Assembly (NCBI GenBank): GCA_018902385.1 | Contig: JABSSW010000016.1 | Location: forward strand, 558,001-622,000 | From: Physcia stellaris | Lineage: Eukaryota; Ascomycota; Lecanoromycetes; Caliciales; Physciaceae | Length of the DNA stretch: 64,000 nucleotides | Reading direction: 5' to 3' | Shown here: piece after piece, positions 21,479-34,014 of the stretch | Layout: the number at the start of each line of letters is the position of its first letter | How positions within the stretch are numbered: position 1 is the stretch's first letter | Translations under genes and position numbers: made by a program | Notes under the pieces: model-generated | What the model was told of the DNA's origin: nothing | Database searches by the model: none | The model's input: the letters and a program-made list of their open reading frames with translations, nothing else

Positions 21479-23554
21479 TCAGAGATGACAGTTGATTGTG
21501 CTAGGATCGTTACCAATAATAGTTCTCTGCATGAGCAATGCATGTTGCTTAACATGTGCTGCCTCCTGTATCAAGATGGTGACCGGTCACACAAAAGTGA
21601 ACTCCATAAAACCCCGCTGAAACACCCTACTAGGCCACGCAGCAAAGTTTGTGCGCTCGAACTTTTGAGGCTTAAGGAGGGTGTGATATACGTGCGTCAG
21701 GAGGCATGCAGGACAGCAGTCACACAACCGAGCTAGGACTTCAAATGTACTTACTTCTCACCGTGCAGTGCTGCACACTGGTTCTCTGATGGGGTAGCCA
21801 AGAACCCGTGCCGCAAACTGTTCAGCTTCCTGCAGCGCGGAGGATGCTGTGAGTGTAAAGTGTGGACGGGATTGGATAAGAAAATCTCCGCCGGCTGAGG
21901 GTGGCCTCGTCCTATCCCACGCTCTCATAACGCCTCGTACGGTAGCGAGAGGTACCTAAGTAGCTTCTGAATCCCCAAGCCCGGAACAACAAGCCAACAA
22001 CAGGCGAAAGGATCCGAAAAGGACTGGAACCTTCAATTCGCCTACCATGATCTGATATACAGCCGGACAATGCTCTACTTCACGGATCTCGATGGATCAT
22101 GTGCTCCTCCAGAATCCAGATTCAAGACCTGTGTTACCTGCCAGGAATCGCTTATCCTAAGCGCACGAAGGTCTTAACGATGTTTGTCGTATCACCGACT
22201 CATCGTTATCTGATCCTTTGCTTGACCGCCGTTCTGATAGAACGTTTCGGCAGCTGAGGTCAAGCTTTGCTCAATCTCAGCTAGCTATCGATCACTTTGG
22301 AGCTGTCATCAACAACATCAAGGTTCTTGATCAGCATTTGACTTCATATGTAAAAAGAAAATAGTAATGCACAGCACGGAAACTTAATTACTGCACGGTA
22401 ACCTTTTGAGTGTCTCGGGTCATGCAGCGAAAACAAGTTATCGCCATCGCTATGCTTTAGCTGGCTCACTAAGAACAGATGTGCTTCTTCTAGAAGTTCC
22501 GGGGTGCCGTTGATGTGCGCTTGAAACGGTTTGATGCAGATCCTGAGATTAGCCGACGATATAAGCGCATCGTTGCTATTCGACAAATTAAAGAATACGA
22601 GGCCTGCCGCCAACACCACCAGCCACCCTCTAACTGTCACTAACCTGTCCAACATCTCACTAACAATTTTCACTAGATATCGTCCTGCAACCTTAAGTCG
22701 ACGCGCTGCAATGATCGGCCCAATTTCTCCGCACGGAGCAGCGAACACTCGAATGCCTGCGCGAAGGAAGCAAAAGTCCACGAGTCACGACTCTCAGTCG
22801 CTGGCTTGCTGCATTGGTATCCTCACTCGGAGAATATCTCTCTGCATGAGGATCGAAGCCTTCCGCACCCGTTTACGCTTATCCACTGGTCTCCCAATTC
22901 CCCACATCTTCGTCGTTTTCACCCTCTCGTATCGGAATGCTTGGCGTAGTAGTAAGTGCCAAAAGTTGGAAAATCAAGTTGTTGGGAAGGATTGATGAGG
23001 CGATCAGATCACATAACGCAGCGTTCCACGGCTCGACTGTGGCTGCTAGCTAGTAATTATGTCGCATCATATGGCGTTCTCGCTCTGTCAGGGCTGTCAT
23101 TGGTTCAGATAATGGGGTACTTTATGCGGAATATCTGAAACGTGAGCACGGCAGGAATCCGCCGGGCCTGCTGGAAGACCATTCAGACCCTTGTTACGTG
23201 GAATCCCTGGGCCTGCAGCGGTGCAATCGATATGACAGACCAAGAGACCGTCTGCGACGAGAACGCCTCTTTGAAGCAACGGCCAAACACTCCAGGTCCA
23301 GTGAACCTTTCGGCCACACTTGCGCAAAATTTCTAGCCTTCCCTTTGCGCGCATCTCATCACTCCTTCTTCAAATCCTAACAAAGCCACATTCTTTTCTC
23401 TGCACGTGCACATTGAGGGATTATAATCCTGTCGGAGAATTTCTTTCACTCACTCGCCGCTCTTTTCGTGCATGTCGTGTCTATCGCTTCGTCACCAGTT
23501 CCCCATTCTGCCTTAGTGACCCAAAAGTGTACATTCAAGACGTGAGCGGGCATC
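21479..23554. other. intergenic, no gene supported
   Basis: About 2.1 kb separates the ECD gene from the lectin-like gene. Overlapping frames of 80-154 codons occur on both strands at 22340-23000, but none shows family motifs, hydrophobic pattern or splice support. The last 250 bp is pyrimidine-rich and probably the promoter and leader of the next gene. Confidence 0.45.
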
Positions 23555-25555
23555 ATGACGAGGCACTTTTCAGAAACGGTAAGTATTCTTCAATAATGCT
23601 CAAGTCCCAGATCGCTGATACGATCGTGTAGTCGCAGGCCGACGGAGTGAGGCGTTGGGATTATGGGGGACTCGAGGTTGATACAAGGGCGACCGACAAT
23701 ACAGACAAGCATCTCGACCCACAACGGCCTCCTAAGCTCAAGCGTCCCGATGAAGACGATGACATCTACCTACAAGAGAAGGAGATCCACGTCGAGGAAC
23801 GCGAGAGAGGGGAAGACTCGCCCAGTTCGGTGGAATCACCCATGGATGGGGGAACAATCGGTGGCACAACGATGGTTCCAGAGACTCCTTGCACACCTGG
23901 GAAGCCATGCATTCATGAAAGCCCTCATGGGGAACCACGTCTCTACGATTCTGATGTGAAGACAAAGTCAATGGCGGATATCGTCCCAGTACCTCCTCCA
24001 GAACCCAAACCTCGAAAGATATGTGGCTTGCGACGGCGGAACTTCTGGATATTATTTACCGTAGTCCTGACAATAATTGTTGCTGCAGCCATCATCGGTG
24101 GAGCGATAGCGGGCACGAGAAAGACTACAACGACCACATCATCATCAGAAACCACGCCTGCAGCTCCAGCAGCAACGCCGACCCCGTCTGTAGCTCCTAC
24201 CGTAGACTCACCTCTATTGTAAGAATTCATATGAAAACCATTTGAAACGAGTAGACTGACAAACCTCATCTCCTAGGTCAGCAGACGTTATCACTGATTC
24301 GCCACTGAACGTCATATCATACACGAACCCTGGAGCTCCTAATCCACAGCAAAAACAAACATTCAGGATATATTTTCAGTCTGTCATTGGTAACATCAAG
24401 GAGTCCATATCCGATGCGTTCGGTCCTTGGCAAACTGCCATGTCGGTACTCCTTTCAGAGGCTATATTGCCATTGCTAATACGTTGATAGGCCACTCTTT
24501 ACAGATGCAGTCAATAATACTGGCCTTGCCACTATAACCTGGGAAAATCTAACGGATGGTGCGCAATCTGTAAGTTACTGAGAATTCCGATAATACATTC
24601 AACCTACCTTCTAAACGCTTTCACTTTATAGGCCACTATATTCTACATAGACGAGAAACTTAACCTGCAGGAAAAACGCAAGAAGTTCAACGATACTCTA
24701 CTTTGGGAGCAAGGAACCCTAAACCCAATCCTACGTCTTACTGCCCGAGGCAACGTCACCACGCCTGACAACGACGACAATGACCCCATCAACGACTGGG
24801 ACGGCTATCGCCTTGCAGCCGTTTACTCTCGCAAGTTCGCTGCCGGACCAGGAGCCCGCGTCTTCTTCCGTTCCCAAGAGCTTAACGGCACCAGCAGCGT
24901 CCAAGAGCTAATCTGGAACCAAACAGGGGACGCCTGGACGAAAGGTTTCACCTTCGACTCCGCCTGGCCAACCTCCCACTTCAGCGCCTCCATTGACGAG
25001 AGTACTAACATCCTTCGCCTATTCTTTTCAATCGGTGGCAAAACGCTGCAGGAATATTGGACGGATATCACCACCCCCGAGACCGCCTACAAGAAGGGCA
25101 TCACGCTGGAAACCTACCTCCCTCACAACAACGTCGACATCTCCACCGTCTCCCTCAATGGCACTACCTATCTCTATCACTACTCCCCCTCGGCGAACAT
25201 GGTCCGGGAAATGCAAATCTCCGGCTCGCCCGCCAACCCCAACGACCAAGAAGCATTCAACAGCACCGAATTGCGCGTCGCCTCCCCCTCCTCAACCTCC
25301 GATCTGGGCAACGCCGTGTATCAGCCCCTCACAGCCGCCAAAACCGACGTCGTAGGCCTCGATCCCAGCTTATTCGTTTTCTGGGCCGACACGACGGCGG
25401 GGATGACGAAGAAAGGGGAAACGGAGGGCGGATACAGCGCCATTAATCAGATCCAGAGGGGAAGGGATGCGGAGGGGTGGCCGGTGAAACCGACGATTAT
25501 GCAGGTTCCGCTCGGGGATGAGAATGTTCAGCCTTGGAATCCGGATGTCGGATAG
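23555..25555 (+). CDS. type II membrane protein with fucose-lectin-like beta-propeller
   Basis: Exons 23555-23578, 23632-24218, 24277-24441, 24491-24569 and 24632-25555 join in phase to 592 residues. The third donor is GTCGGT, which fits the GTNNGT pattern and keeps the frame. An acidic, charged cytoplasmic N-terminus is followed by one transmembrane helix (about residues 146-170: FWILFTVVLTIIVAAAIIGG), a Thr/Ser-rich stalk and a large extracellular domain. That domain has repeated aromatic/Trp blocks (WENLTD, LLWEQG, ELIWNQTGDAW) and several N-glycosylation sequons (NVT, NGT, NQT, NST), like the propeller lectins related to Aleuria fucose lectin. Sugar specificity cannot be inferred. Similar predicted type II lectins are common in Pezizomycotina genomes; roles are mostly unknown. 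Confidence 0.7.
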
Positions 25556-27953
25556 GAGTGCCCGCTTTGAGCATTGTACAAGTTAGGCGTGGGAATCCGA
25601 ATTCTGATTTATGAGCCACAATAGCGGCTTTGCATCTTGCTTTTCATCGAGGACGACATCTAGATTCGCGTCGGTGACGGGGGGCGGGAGAGAGAGAGGG
25701 TGGTAATGGACGAGCTCGACCGACACGATCAACGAGCCACGGAGAGAAGGGAAATGGGTTGTACAAAGTCCGAAAACAAGATACACGCAAATATGGATTC
25801 TCTTGGGAAAAAAGAAAGCAGGGAGGTACTTTTAGCGCTTGGAGCAACGCGACGACGATTGATACCAAAGCCTCTCGGCTCACATTGATTGAGGCCTGCA
25901 GTTTTTGTTTTCATCTTACGATTTTTTGCTAATATCTGTCTTGCCTGTCATTCCTTTGCTTTGAAAATATTCCGGCGAGCGATCTTATGTTTCTGGCGAG
26001 AGGGGGTTTTGTATAGAAGGCTGTACTTTCGATAGAACGTGGGAAGGAGAGGCCTTTTTGATATTCTGTGTTGAATGGGTGGGAAGAGGTTTATCTACAG
26101 TCCCAGAATTCTTTATCTTCCGGCCTTTAAAAGCCTGGGATTTGACCCCCTTCTACTCTCCTCCTTCCCCTTCTCATCCATCCTCAATTCACCACCAAAG
26201 CAATCTCTCCCCCTCCCCCCCTCCTCCCCACCCACCATCCATCTCCTTCCGCGCCGTACCATACTCCAGTACCGAGCTTCCTAAATCGCATACCGGCTCC
26301 CAAAGCATACATTCCTACTCCGCACCTGCACCCCGAGCTAAATCCTAGAGCTGACTCCCAGACTCCCATCTCCTCCTCTCCCTAGCCCATAACGCAGCAC
26401 CCCATCCCAGCCCCTCCACCCAAGCATCCCCACCAAAACTAATCGAGCATGAAAAACACAGCGCGCAAAGATGACCGATCAGATGCTATTAATACCCCGG
26501 ACAACTCAAGTGTGGCTGGTGATACCCCCGGCGTTTCGGAGCTAGCGGTTTCAATGCATGATGGGAGAGTCAGGTGGCGATGGAAAGGGGGAGGGAGTGG
26601 AAGACTTGGGATTTGATATGCCCTGGCGACGGGAATCTTTCCATGGATGTTGGTTCGGGATGGGTTTATTTTGGGATGTTGAGGGGCGGGTGGTGAGGGT
26701 CGTGAGTAGGGTAGAGTGGCGAGAGACGGACTTTTAGCGCTGGATGGCGAGGATGGGAGGGAGTTCCGGGGATGGGGATTCTGGGATGCACTTTTACGAT
26801 GGGTATTACAGACGGGAATCTTGCTCTTGCGCTCCGTCTGCTGCGGTGGGAAATTTCGCGGTGATCTCAGTGGATCCTTTTCTGGGGGTGGAGGGCCCGG
26901 GGGTTTATTTTTGGCAATTTTGAAGTGTTGGACGGGGCGGGTCGGGTGGGGAGTGATGAGGGTAGGGTAGGGAGAGACAGTGTTTTAGCGGCAGGGAGGG
27001 TGAGAGAGAGATGAGTGGGTGATTGTTTTCGAAGGTTGGTAGGCGGGTTGGGCTGGCTGAGACTCACATAGGGAAGAGTTGAGGTAAAGAGGGTGGTGTT
27101 CGAAGGGAATACGTAATCTGATATTCATGATTTGGGATGGTGGGTATGGTGGGTGTAGAGGCAATCACCTCATACAAATGGAATCACGGGTTGATGACGA
27201 CGGTCCTTTCTTCTGCATCTGTCATTGCTCTTCAAGTCAAATCCGAAGTCTCCCAAGCCATGAATGTGGGCTCACTGGCTTCCCGTGTATTGGGAGCGGA
27301 TTGCGGATGCCAACCGCGAGGAAGTGAGACATCGTCCAAACAACGAAAAGGCTACCATCCCGAGCCGAACAACGGGCCATTGCGCATTCTCGTCCGCCTT
27401 GTGTGGCGGAATAACTTGCCGGCTTGGATATCTTAGACATTGTGGCAAACGAACACCGGAAAGGCCGTGCTGTTGCTTGCGGGATCTTGGAGCGAGACTT
27501 GGGTGCACATCATTTATTTGCACACGTCGCTTCAGGTTTTCGATCGCTATCGCAAATCCAACATTAGTAATGAAAAAAAGTCATCAGCACGGTGTTGAGA
27601 CATCGCACATATTGTATTTAACTGGATAGAGTGGGGTTTCTTCAGATGCTTTGCGGAATAGGAGATGAGAAGCTGAGGCTAGGAAACCCAATGTCTAATA
27701 GGAGACTTTGATTCGTTTTGAAGTGACTGAAACATAAATCGTGATGCTGAGTACCAAATGTCCGTCAACGATTGTTTGAGAAAAAGGAAAAGGCGAGAGA
27801 GGATTAGGAAATGAGATTTGGTACTACCTTGTGGTCCATTGTCTATGGACTCATTCTAGCAGAACAAGGGCTATGACAGACTGTCTAGACTAGCACAAAG
27901 GATTTCTGATCACTCCCTTCCAGCCCAAGCTGCCAGTCATTCAAGCTGTAAAC
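25556..27953. other. gene-free region, opposed pyrimidine and purine tracts
   Basis: A C/T-rich block (about 26150-26440) is followed by a G-rich block (about 26570-27030), the same arrangement as at 8.0-8.6 kb and 13.6-14.3 kb. Short frames here reflect skewed composition. No gene or RNA motif was recognised. Confidence 0.4.
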
Positions 27954-29158
27954 TCACAGAATCTCACTCCGGCTCACCTCGAGTTTCTGCCATAACTCTT
28001 CTGCAATCTCTACTGCAGGTCCAGGTAGCGGGCCCTTCCGAATCATAGCAACTGTCTCTTGGACTTGTTCCGTCCTACTCGCTCCGAGGATCACCCCGTC
28101 TTCATCGCTGAGCGCCGAGTGATGCATGATCCAGCGAATAGCAACTTCGACGGGCTTCAGACCAAGTCTGTACGCCCCTTCATCGAAATTTCTCATGGCC
28201 GTATGCAGGTCTTCGGCGCTGAAAAGGCGCTGTGAAGCTTTACCAAGGGGATTGGCCTCGTCAAAGCGGGTTCCCGCATGTGTATTGTGGGTGAGGTTGC
28301 CCGTCAGGAAGCCGGCTGCGAGGGGCCTATTGGCAAAGGCGGTTAGCTTTTTCTTTCCAGTTAGGTTTTCTATTCGGTTTGACTCGAGATTCCAATTGCA
28401 CGATTAGTCGGTTTTGAAAAAGAGGCCTCCCAGTACCCACCTGAAAGCGTTAAATGTCATACCGTGATCGCGGAGAAGTGGTAGCAGCTTGCTTTCCATT
28501 CCACGGGTGATCAGATTATAGTCGCCCTGATAGCAGCTTGGTTTCTGGTACCCTCCCTCTTCGCAGAGGCGGAGCATCTTCTCGAGCATGTCTGGGGGTA
28601 CATTAGATACTCCCCACTTTGAGTCAAGAGTAGCTTGTCAATCATTATGGTCTAATAGAGATAGGACTGGATAAAGTCAACGTACAGCTTTGCAGCGGCC
28701 TTGCTTGATCTGTTCATTGAATCCCTTGATCTGTTCTTCCAGGGGTGTGGAAGGATCGGCTCGATGCGCATGAAGGATGTTGATCCAAATCCATCGTTAG
28801 CTTAAAAAGCTCCTTCAATTGCTGATGATTTAATTACACCATTGGGCCTCTGGAGGCGCTGTAAACTCGCCTGAATTGACTTCACAGTCGCTTCACCCGT
28901 CAAATCGCCGCTGCCGTTCGTTTGGGTGTCGGTATAGACCTTGGTATCGATGATGAAATTGCTGCTGCACTCTTTTGTCTCGCCGATCAGTTCTTCTGCC
29001 CTTCCTGGATTAAGCGGTGGATAACGAGCCGCAGAGTCGAGGCGGCGAATACCAAGTTTCTGTAGGGTTTGGAGGAGGTCCCGCACTGACGACGGATCTT
29101 GAAATTTAGTCATGTCCATCCCGAAGGTGGCAGTCCCGAAAATGAGCTGAGGAGCCAT
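27954..29158 (-). CDS. aldo-keto reductase (aflatoxin-aldehyde-reductase type), damaged junction
   Basis: Segments 28840-29158, about 28686-28789, 28441-28616 and 27954-28326 code in order for an AKR of the AKR7/aflatoxin aldehyde reductase type: LIFGTATFGMD at the start, RRLDSAARYPP (family Asp and Tyr positions), IDTKVYTD, HAHRADPSTPLEEQI, WGVSNVPPDMLEKM, and RPLAAGFLTGNL with ILGASRTEQV for cofactor binding. Such enzymes reduce aldehydes with NADPH. Joins 28686/28616 and 28441/28326 use good sites and keep phase. The first junction does not: no AG acceptor keeps the frame, and a TAA (28797-28799) lies in the frame of the second exon just upstream. The gene is therefore a probable pseudogene or carries an unusual splice. 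It opens the accessory region. Confidence 0.65.
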
Positions 29159-29845
29159 TGTGTAGGTGATGAGATGTAGCTCCTACGGCTGGGAATATTG
29201 GTACAGACGATTTTACCACAGCAAAGACATAAATTTGCTTGTGTTATGGTGAAAACGAGCTACCCGGTAAGGATACCAGCTCTGTGTTTTGTTACACAGC
29301 ATCGTAATATCGAGCCGTCCCCGTACTAGAACAGCATCAAGGGTAGGTGATTTCTCATCTCATGGAGTAGCATGATCCATTACTGCTAATTGGCCGAGAA
29401 GTCCTCTATATCGAGAGAGCAATCCCTGTTTACTACTAGCAACACGCATTACTTGCTCTTGGAAGGACCAAGAAGAACCAGGCAATTCCAAATCTTTCCT
29501 TTATGATTTTGTTCGAAGTCGAATCATGATTTTGTTCGAAGTCGAATCCCTTGTCGCTTGGTAAGAAATTTGCACCAGTGATTAGTGATAGGCCAAGGAA
29601 TTTTACTAGGGGCCTCTTTCTGCATTTTTCTGGATAGCTACAGCTGCGTGCGTATTTCTACACATGGCCCATTTCATCGAGAATAATGGAGGAGCGCTTA
29701 TAAACGAGTCAACTGTTGTTAAGTCTTGGTGTAGCTTAGTAGTAACGATTGTTACCAGCTGCCAACAGCAAAACCGTTCAAGCGGTATTGTTGCCCACCT
29801 AACGTGCGCTACAAGCCTCAATTAGAAGTGTTTCTGCTTCCATCA
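29159..29845. other. intergenic between reductase and carboxylesterase relic
   Basis: This interval has no supported gene. It contains the 23-bp tandem duplication described separately. The first 200 bp upstream of the reductase start is its likely promoter. Confidence 0.4.
29503..29548. repeat. exact 23-bp tandem duplication (two copies)
   Basis: The 23-bp unit starting ATGATTTTGTTCGAAGTCG runs from 29503 to 29525 and is repeated exactly from 29526 to 29548. The identity points to a recent duplication. Confidence 0.9.
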
Positions 29846-30965
29846 CTAGGTATGGAGGATTTTGCCAGAATTAGCACTTGCCTCGCCCTTCATCCGATAT
29901 AAAGCCTCAACGTCATTTCTCAAAATATGTACCCTCGAACCTGGATTCGTTTGAGGGAAGGATAGCAATCCAGGGGCATTAGGCTGGCCTGTCTCTGCAA
30001 ATCGCGTTATATAATACTGCATGATCTCTGCCAGAGTACACTTGACGCTCGGGAGTGGTTGGAGTCGTGAAAGGTGAATGTTAAATTAACGCCATAAGTG
30101 CGGGTGGCATGGAGAATTGACAGGCGTAAGTCGAATGGAGGCAGCTCGCCTGTTTCATAAAGCGAGTGTTGCACACAAACTTGGCAGTGACCATGGTCAG
30201 ATTGTTACGCTGTGCTTGGTCGGTATAGCCCCGTGATCCCTCGAGTACTAGTCGGTTAAGGGTTTTTATGATAAAGACCAGGCATCGAGATCTTTGGCGA
30301 GTGGCGTTAAAAGGGATTCTAGGTAGGACACATAGAATACATTATTCTTTATTACAGCATCTAGACAAAGTGGGATTCTTCATCTTGGTTTTGGCTGGCC
30401 ATGAAATAGAGTGTTTTATCGAAGCGCCCTTGCTTCAAGAGTTCCCCTGGTAACTTCGGAACATAGTCGTGATCCACAACGACGCCTACGCCAATATGAG
30501 TACGGCGTGGATAGTGGCCGATACAGCATTGTAGCAAGTGTGGGCGTGCCCAAAGGTTGCGAACTCCCTACGAGACGTGTATCGGTTCTTGCGGAGATGC
30601 GGATGAGCAAGATCGGAGCAAATTGATCGAATCGAGGTGATGTTTCAGAAGTCAAGCACAGCATTTACCCTGTATTAGGTGGCGGATCATTAGGTGGGAT
30701 ATAAGGGCTCTGCGCAAGAGCACCTTCGAAAGGGAATCTGCCCTTACCACCGCCATGCCCCGTTAAATGGTCTCAACGGAGATGGCAGCTGCTGATCCGG
30801 CAAGAACAGATAGTTGACTGGATCGCCGCCAAAGAGATGAATATTCTTCTGGGCCCATTTGAGAGCGAAGGGTTGGTCCAGGAAATCTTCGCTTGATGTC
30901 ACGCCTGGGCCCGTTCATTCAGCTCTTGTATAGGAGATTCCTCAGCGGCAAGGCCATTTGGAGCT
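29846..30965 (-). pseudogene. carboxylesterase type B relic
   Basis: The minus strand carries ordered pieces of a type B carboxylesterase in changing frames: DFLDQPFALKWAQKN with IHLFGGDP (about 30820-30888), LAGSAAAISVE (about 30770-30810, where GESAG is expected around the catalytic serine), GKGRFPFEGALAQSPYIPP (about 30675-30750), GVVVDHDYVPKLPG with ELLKQGRFDKTLYFMA (about 30395-30500), and YYITRFAETGQPNAPG near the C-terminus (about 29955-30025). Frame shifts follow GGDP and SHFV, and in-frame stops occur. The family hydrolyses ester bonds and is often secreted. The N-terminal third was not recognised. The number of breaks makes a functional spliced gene unlikely. Confidence 0.75.
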
Positions 30966-32067
30966 ATGGGCGAACCATCATTCGTGCATTGGCTCAACAA
31001 TCTGGAGCGGTTATGCTTACAAACAGACTAAGCAGGTAATGGATGGATCCAAGGATCACTTTGGCTGTTAAGTTGTTGACTTCGCGATGTCAAATCGTAC
31101 ACTTTATCATCGGCGTCTCTTCAGCCGTTGTCAAATCCTCCGTCACAAATTCACATGAGAACAGGAGTACGACTCTGCTGACGTCGATTTTCCAGATTCT
31201 AGTAGGTCAAAGTACGTCAAAGGATAAACGATCTTCTGAGTACGTGGACCAACGGGGGAAGTATCGGCGAGAACGAGCGGAGTCACAGCGCCCACAACGA
31301 GTCATTGGTGATATGCTTGAGGACAAATGACATCGCTAGCATTCTGGGCTTTGGCAGGGTTGAATTAGGGTGAGTCGGCCCTGGAAGCACAGAGATCCGA
31401 TGGGTGATGCTGCATAGCGTATGTTTCTGGAGGTATCGGGAATGTCATTCGACGTAATGCATCAGCTCCAGTCAGCAGAACCATCTCGGCTGCTCCCAGC
31501 TCGTCATTCAGCTCGCGCACTGATGTATCCTACTCGAAGACTGGCTTGATCGCCGGACAGTGCTACTTCCGCATGGGATTAGTGCTTACCCTCTCTTCTT
31601 AGCGCTTTACATCGGTATAGGTACTGGAAGTCCTGCGGCTGACTCTTACTGCACCTATTGGTGATCACTGTTCAGGGATTGAAAATGGACTTCACCGCCG
31701 ACTCATGCAATCCCCAATTCTTACATCAGCCCTGCATTCAGCAAGGCTCTGTTCGACATCGGCCCAGGCGCCACTCCCTTCGAGAAGTTCACCCAATGCG
31801 CTTCCACACCACACTGAGCTGAGTCGCTTGCCTTTTTGCCTGTCTGACATAGACACTGTGATATCGTCTTCTTGTACAACATGATGATCAAGTTCTTGCG
31901 GCAAAGCTTTACATTTCGAAACACTCATGTCCTCACTCAAACTGGTCCGATTCCCTTTAAATTCTTTCAACTTGGTTACCATAGTAATAAAAACGTCCTC
32001 GTATGAAGTCCTTCCACACGAAAGTCGAAATCTGTCAGGTACCCGTACTCTCACTCAAGCAAGAATC
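30966..32067. other. intergenic, possible decayed coding sequence
   Basis: About 1.1 kb has no intact frame. The left end may hold the unrecognised N-terminal part of the carboxylesterase relic. The right end should contain the promoter of the PTH11-like gene. Confidence 0.35.
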
Positions 32068-33478
32068 ATGGCCAGCCTACCACCAAGTGAGATCGCCTAC
32101 CAGCAAGCTCATATTGACGACAATCTTAGCACTACACTCATCGCCGTGTCTACTATCTTTTGCGGAGTAGCGCTCCTTTCCTTAGTCGTTCGTCTCATTG
32201 CACGACGGCTGGCGAGAGCATCTTTTGGTTGGGATGACTACCTTGCGATTGCCACAATGGTAGGTTACCCTTAGCCAGGCCAAGATCCTCTAGGGGCTAT
32301 CGCTGACCATGGCTATCGAGGTGCCTCTGATCGGCTTGAACATCGCTGTGTGTCTCCGTAGGTCTTCACCTTATGACGCAATTAGAACCAAAAGCTGACA
32401 ACCGAATAGTCGGTCATTGGGGCATAGGAAGAGTTCTCCTATGGGTGATGCAGCACCCCCAGAACCGCGCGCACCTCGGAAAGGTAGCACCAGCAGTCCC
32501 TTCGCACTCACCCTCACTGATCCTCCATCATCCAACATAGACAGTCATCGCCGTGTCACTCTGCTACGACTCGACGATGACCCTTGGCAAACTATCTTTC
32601 CTCGCTCTTCTCGCTCGCATCTTCACCCTCCATAGGACCTGGTTCCGCATCGTGATCTACTTCTGGGGGACCTACACGCTTCTGTGGTGGATGTCGGGCT
32701 GGCTCATTATTTTCCTCTCGTGCGACCCCTTGAGCACGAATTGGGGCATTCCGAGGCATTGCGAGCCCGGATTCTTTGCTCTCGTCAGTGTTGCAGTCAC
32801 AAACGCCATTTCCGATGTTGGGATACTGGCTTTACCGCAGCCGCTGATATGGCAACTGCAATTGCCATTGGGGAAGAAGATAGGGCTTAGTATGCTATTC
32901 TTGGTTGGGACTTTGTACGGGTCTTTTCTTTTCATCATGTCCCTTCTTCCCGATTTTTTTGAAACAATGTTTCACAACTTCATAAGCTTAGTGGCCTAAC
33001 TGAGGAACTTCATAGCGCAAGCGCCATCAGCATCACCCGCATCATCTTAGTCAGACGTGCGACTTTGACCGCTAGTTTGAATCCTACCTACAACATATTC
33101 ACCTCGCTGTTCACGGTTCTCGAACCCGCCAGCTTCGTCATTTGTGCAAATCTGCCTATGGCTTACAGTTTTTTCAAGCGGCTGCCAGAGTCGAAGCTAG
33201 TTTCGTACTTCTCATCCTTAATTGCGCACTTGACAGGCCCTAGGAGTATACCAAGCGCCGACGGGAGTGCGGCCCAGCTTCCTGTTTTGGGAAATAAAGT
33301 GAAGCCTAAGTATTGGAATAAGTTGGACGACAGTTTGTTTGACAGCCAGGCGGGTGACGGGAGGCAGTTTAGTCGAAAAGGGGTTGAAAGAGGCGAGACC
33401 CTGCAATCTGAGCTCGTGGCTTCGCATGGAGAGGGCGTGAGCACGAAGCGGGAGTATTGGGAGTTGGCTGTCGTGTGA
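32068..33478 (+). CDS. PTH11-like / fungal rhodopsin-domain membrane protein
   Basis: Exons 32068-32259, 32321-32357, 32410-32483, 32541-32968 and 33016-33478 join in phase to 397 residues. The second exon could instead start at 32294, but that leaves a 34-nt intron, too short to be likely. Hydrophobic helices include LIAVSTIFCGVALLSLVVRL, LGKLSFLALLARIF, IVIYFWGTYTLLWWMSGWLI, FFALVSVAVTNAISDVGI and GLSMLFLVGTLYGSFLFI. The motifs WDDYLAI, GHWGIGR, NAISD and the LPQPLIWQLQLPLGKKIGL block are typical of the fungal rhodopsin-like (PTH11-related) family, predicted seven-helix plasma-membrane proteins, some with receptor roles. No CFEM domain is seen. The cytoplasmic tail is about 110 residues. 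It appears intact although its neighbours are decayed. Confidence 0.8.
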
Positions 33479-34014
33479 GTAGGTGAAGTAATTGTGGGAA
33501 TCTGAGATTATTCCCGTGTGCAAGCCTTTTGGTCACCTCTTAAATGACGTGTGCTTTGTAATATTCGCTGAATTTTTGGAAGTACGGACGTATCCAGAAT
33601 GTCCGTCCTCTCGGAATTCGGCGGCCGCCAGGATTGACGCGAGCCCGGCCTTTGATATAGGTTTGAACGATGCATGAATTGGTGGCACGGAGAGCCCCAA
33701 GAATTTACGGAGAAGAGCCCAAGCTTATGATCTAGATGCTCCTTTTCTCAGAGGGTCCAAAATGGTGGCCGGCTTCTAAGCAAGGCATATTGTCTTACTT
33801 GGTTTTCGGTAGAGTTCGCTAATGTCGATGCCCAGATGCATAGTCCGCATCTTTGTAGGAGCAAGTACTCCCAGAGTATTAGTTTGCACTTCAGAAACTT
33901 GGAAGGGTTGCCCTTTCCAGTTGTTCTTCCTGCGATGTAGATCCTACACTTTGCACAGTGCAATGCCAGCGAGTAGCAGCATGATGCCGTCTAGCGAAGA
34001 AGCGACCAGATTCC
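33479..34014. other. intergenic, possible N-terminal remains of acyltransferase
   Basis: No intact gene is visible. A plus-strand open frame from about 33822 leads into the acyltransferase relic, but its first part has no clear family motif. Confidence 0.35.

Noticed and set aside
32260-32293. 34-nt intron in the PTH11-like gene
   Set aside because: Shorter than functional fungal introns; the alternative ending at 32320 keeps the same frame and has a branch-like GCTGAC.
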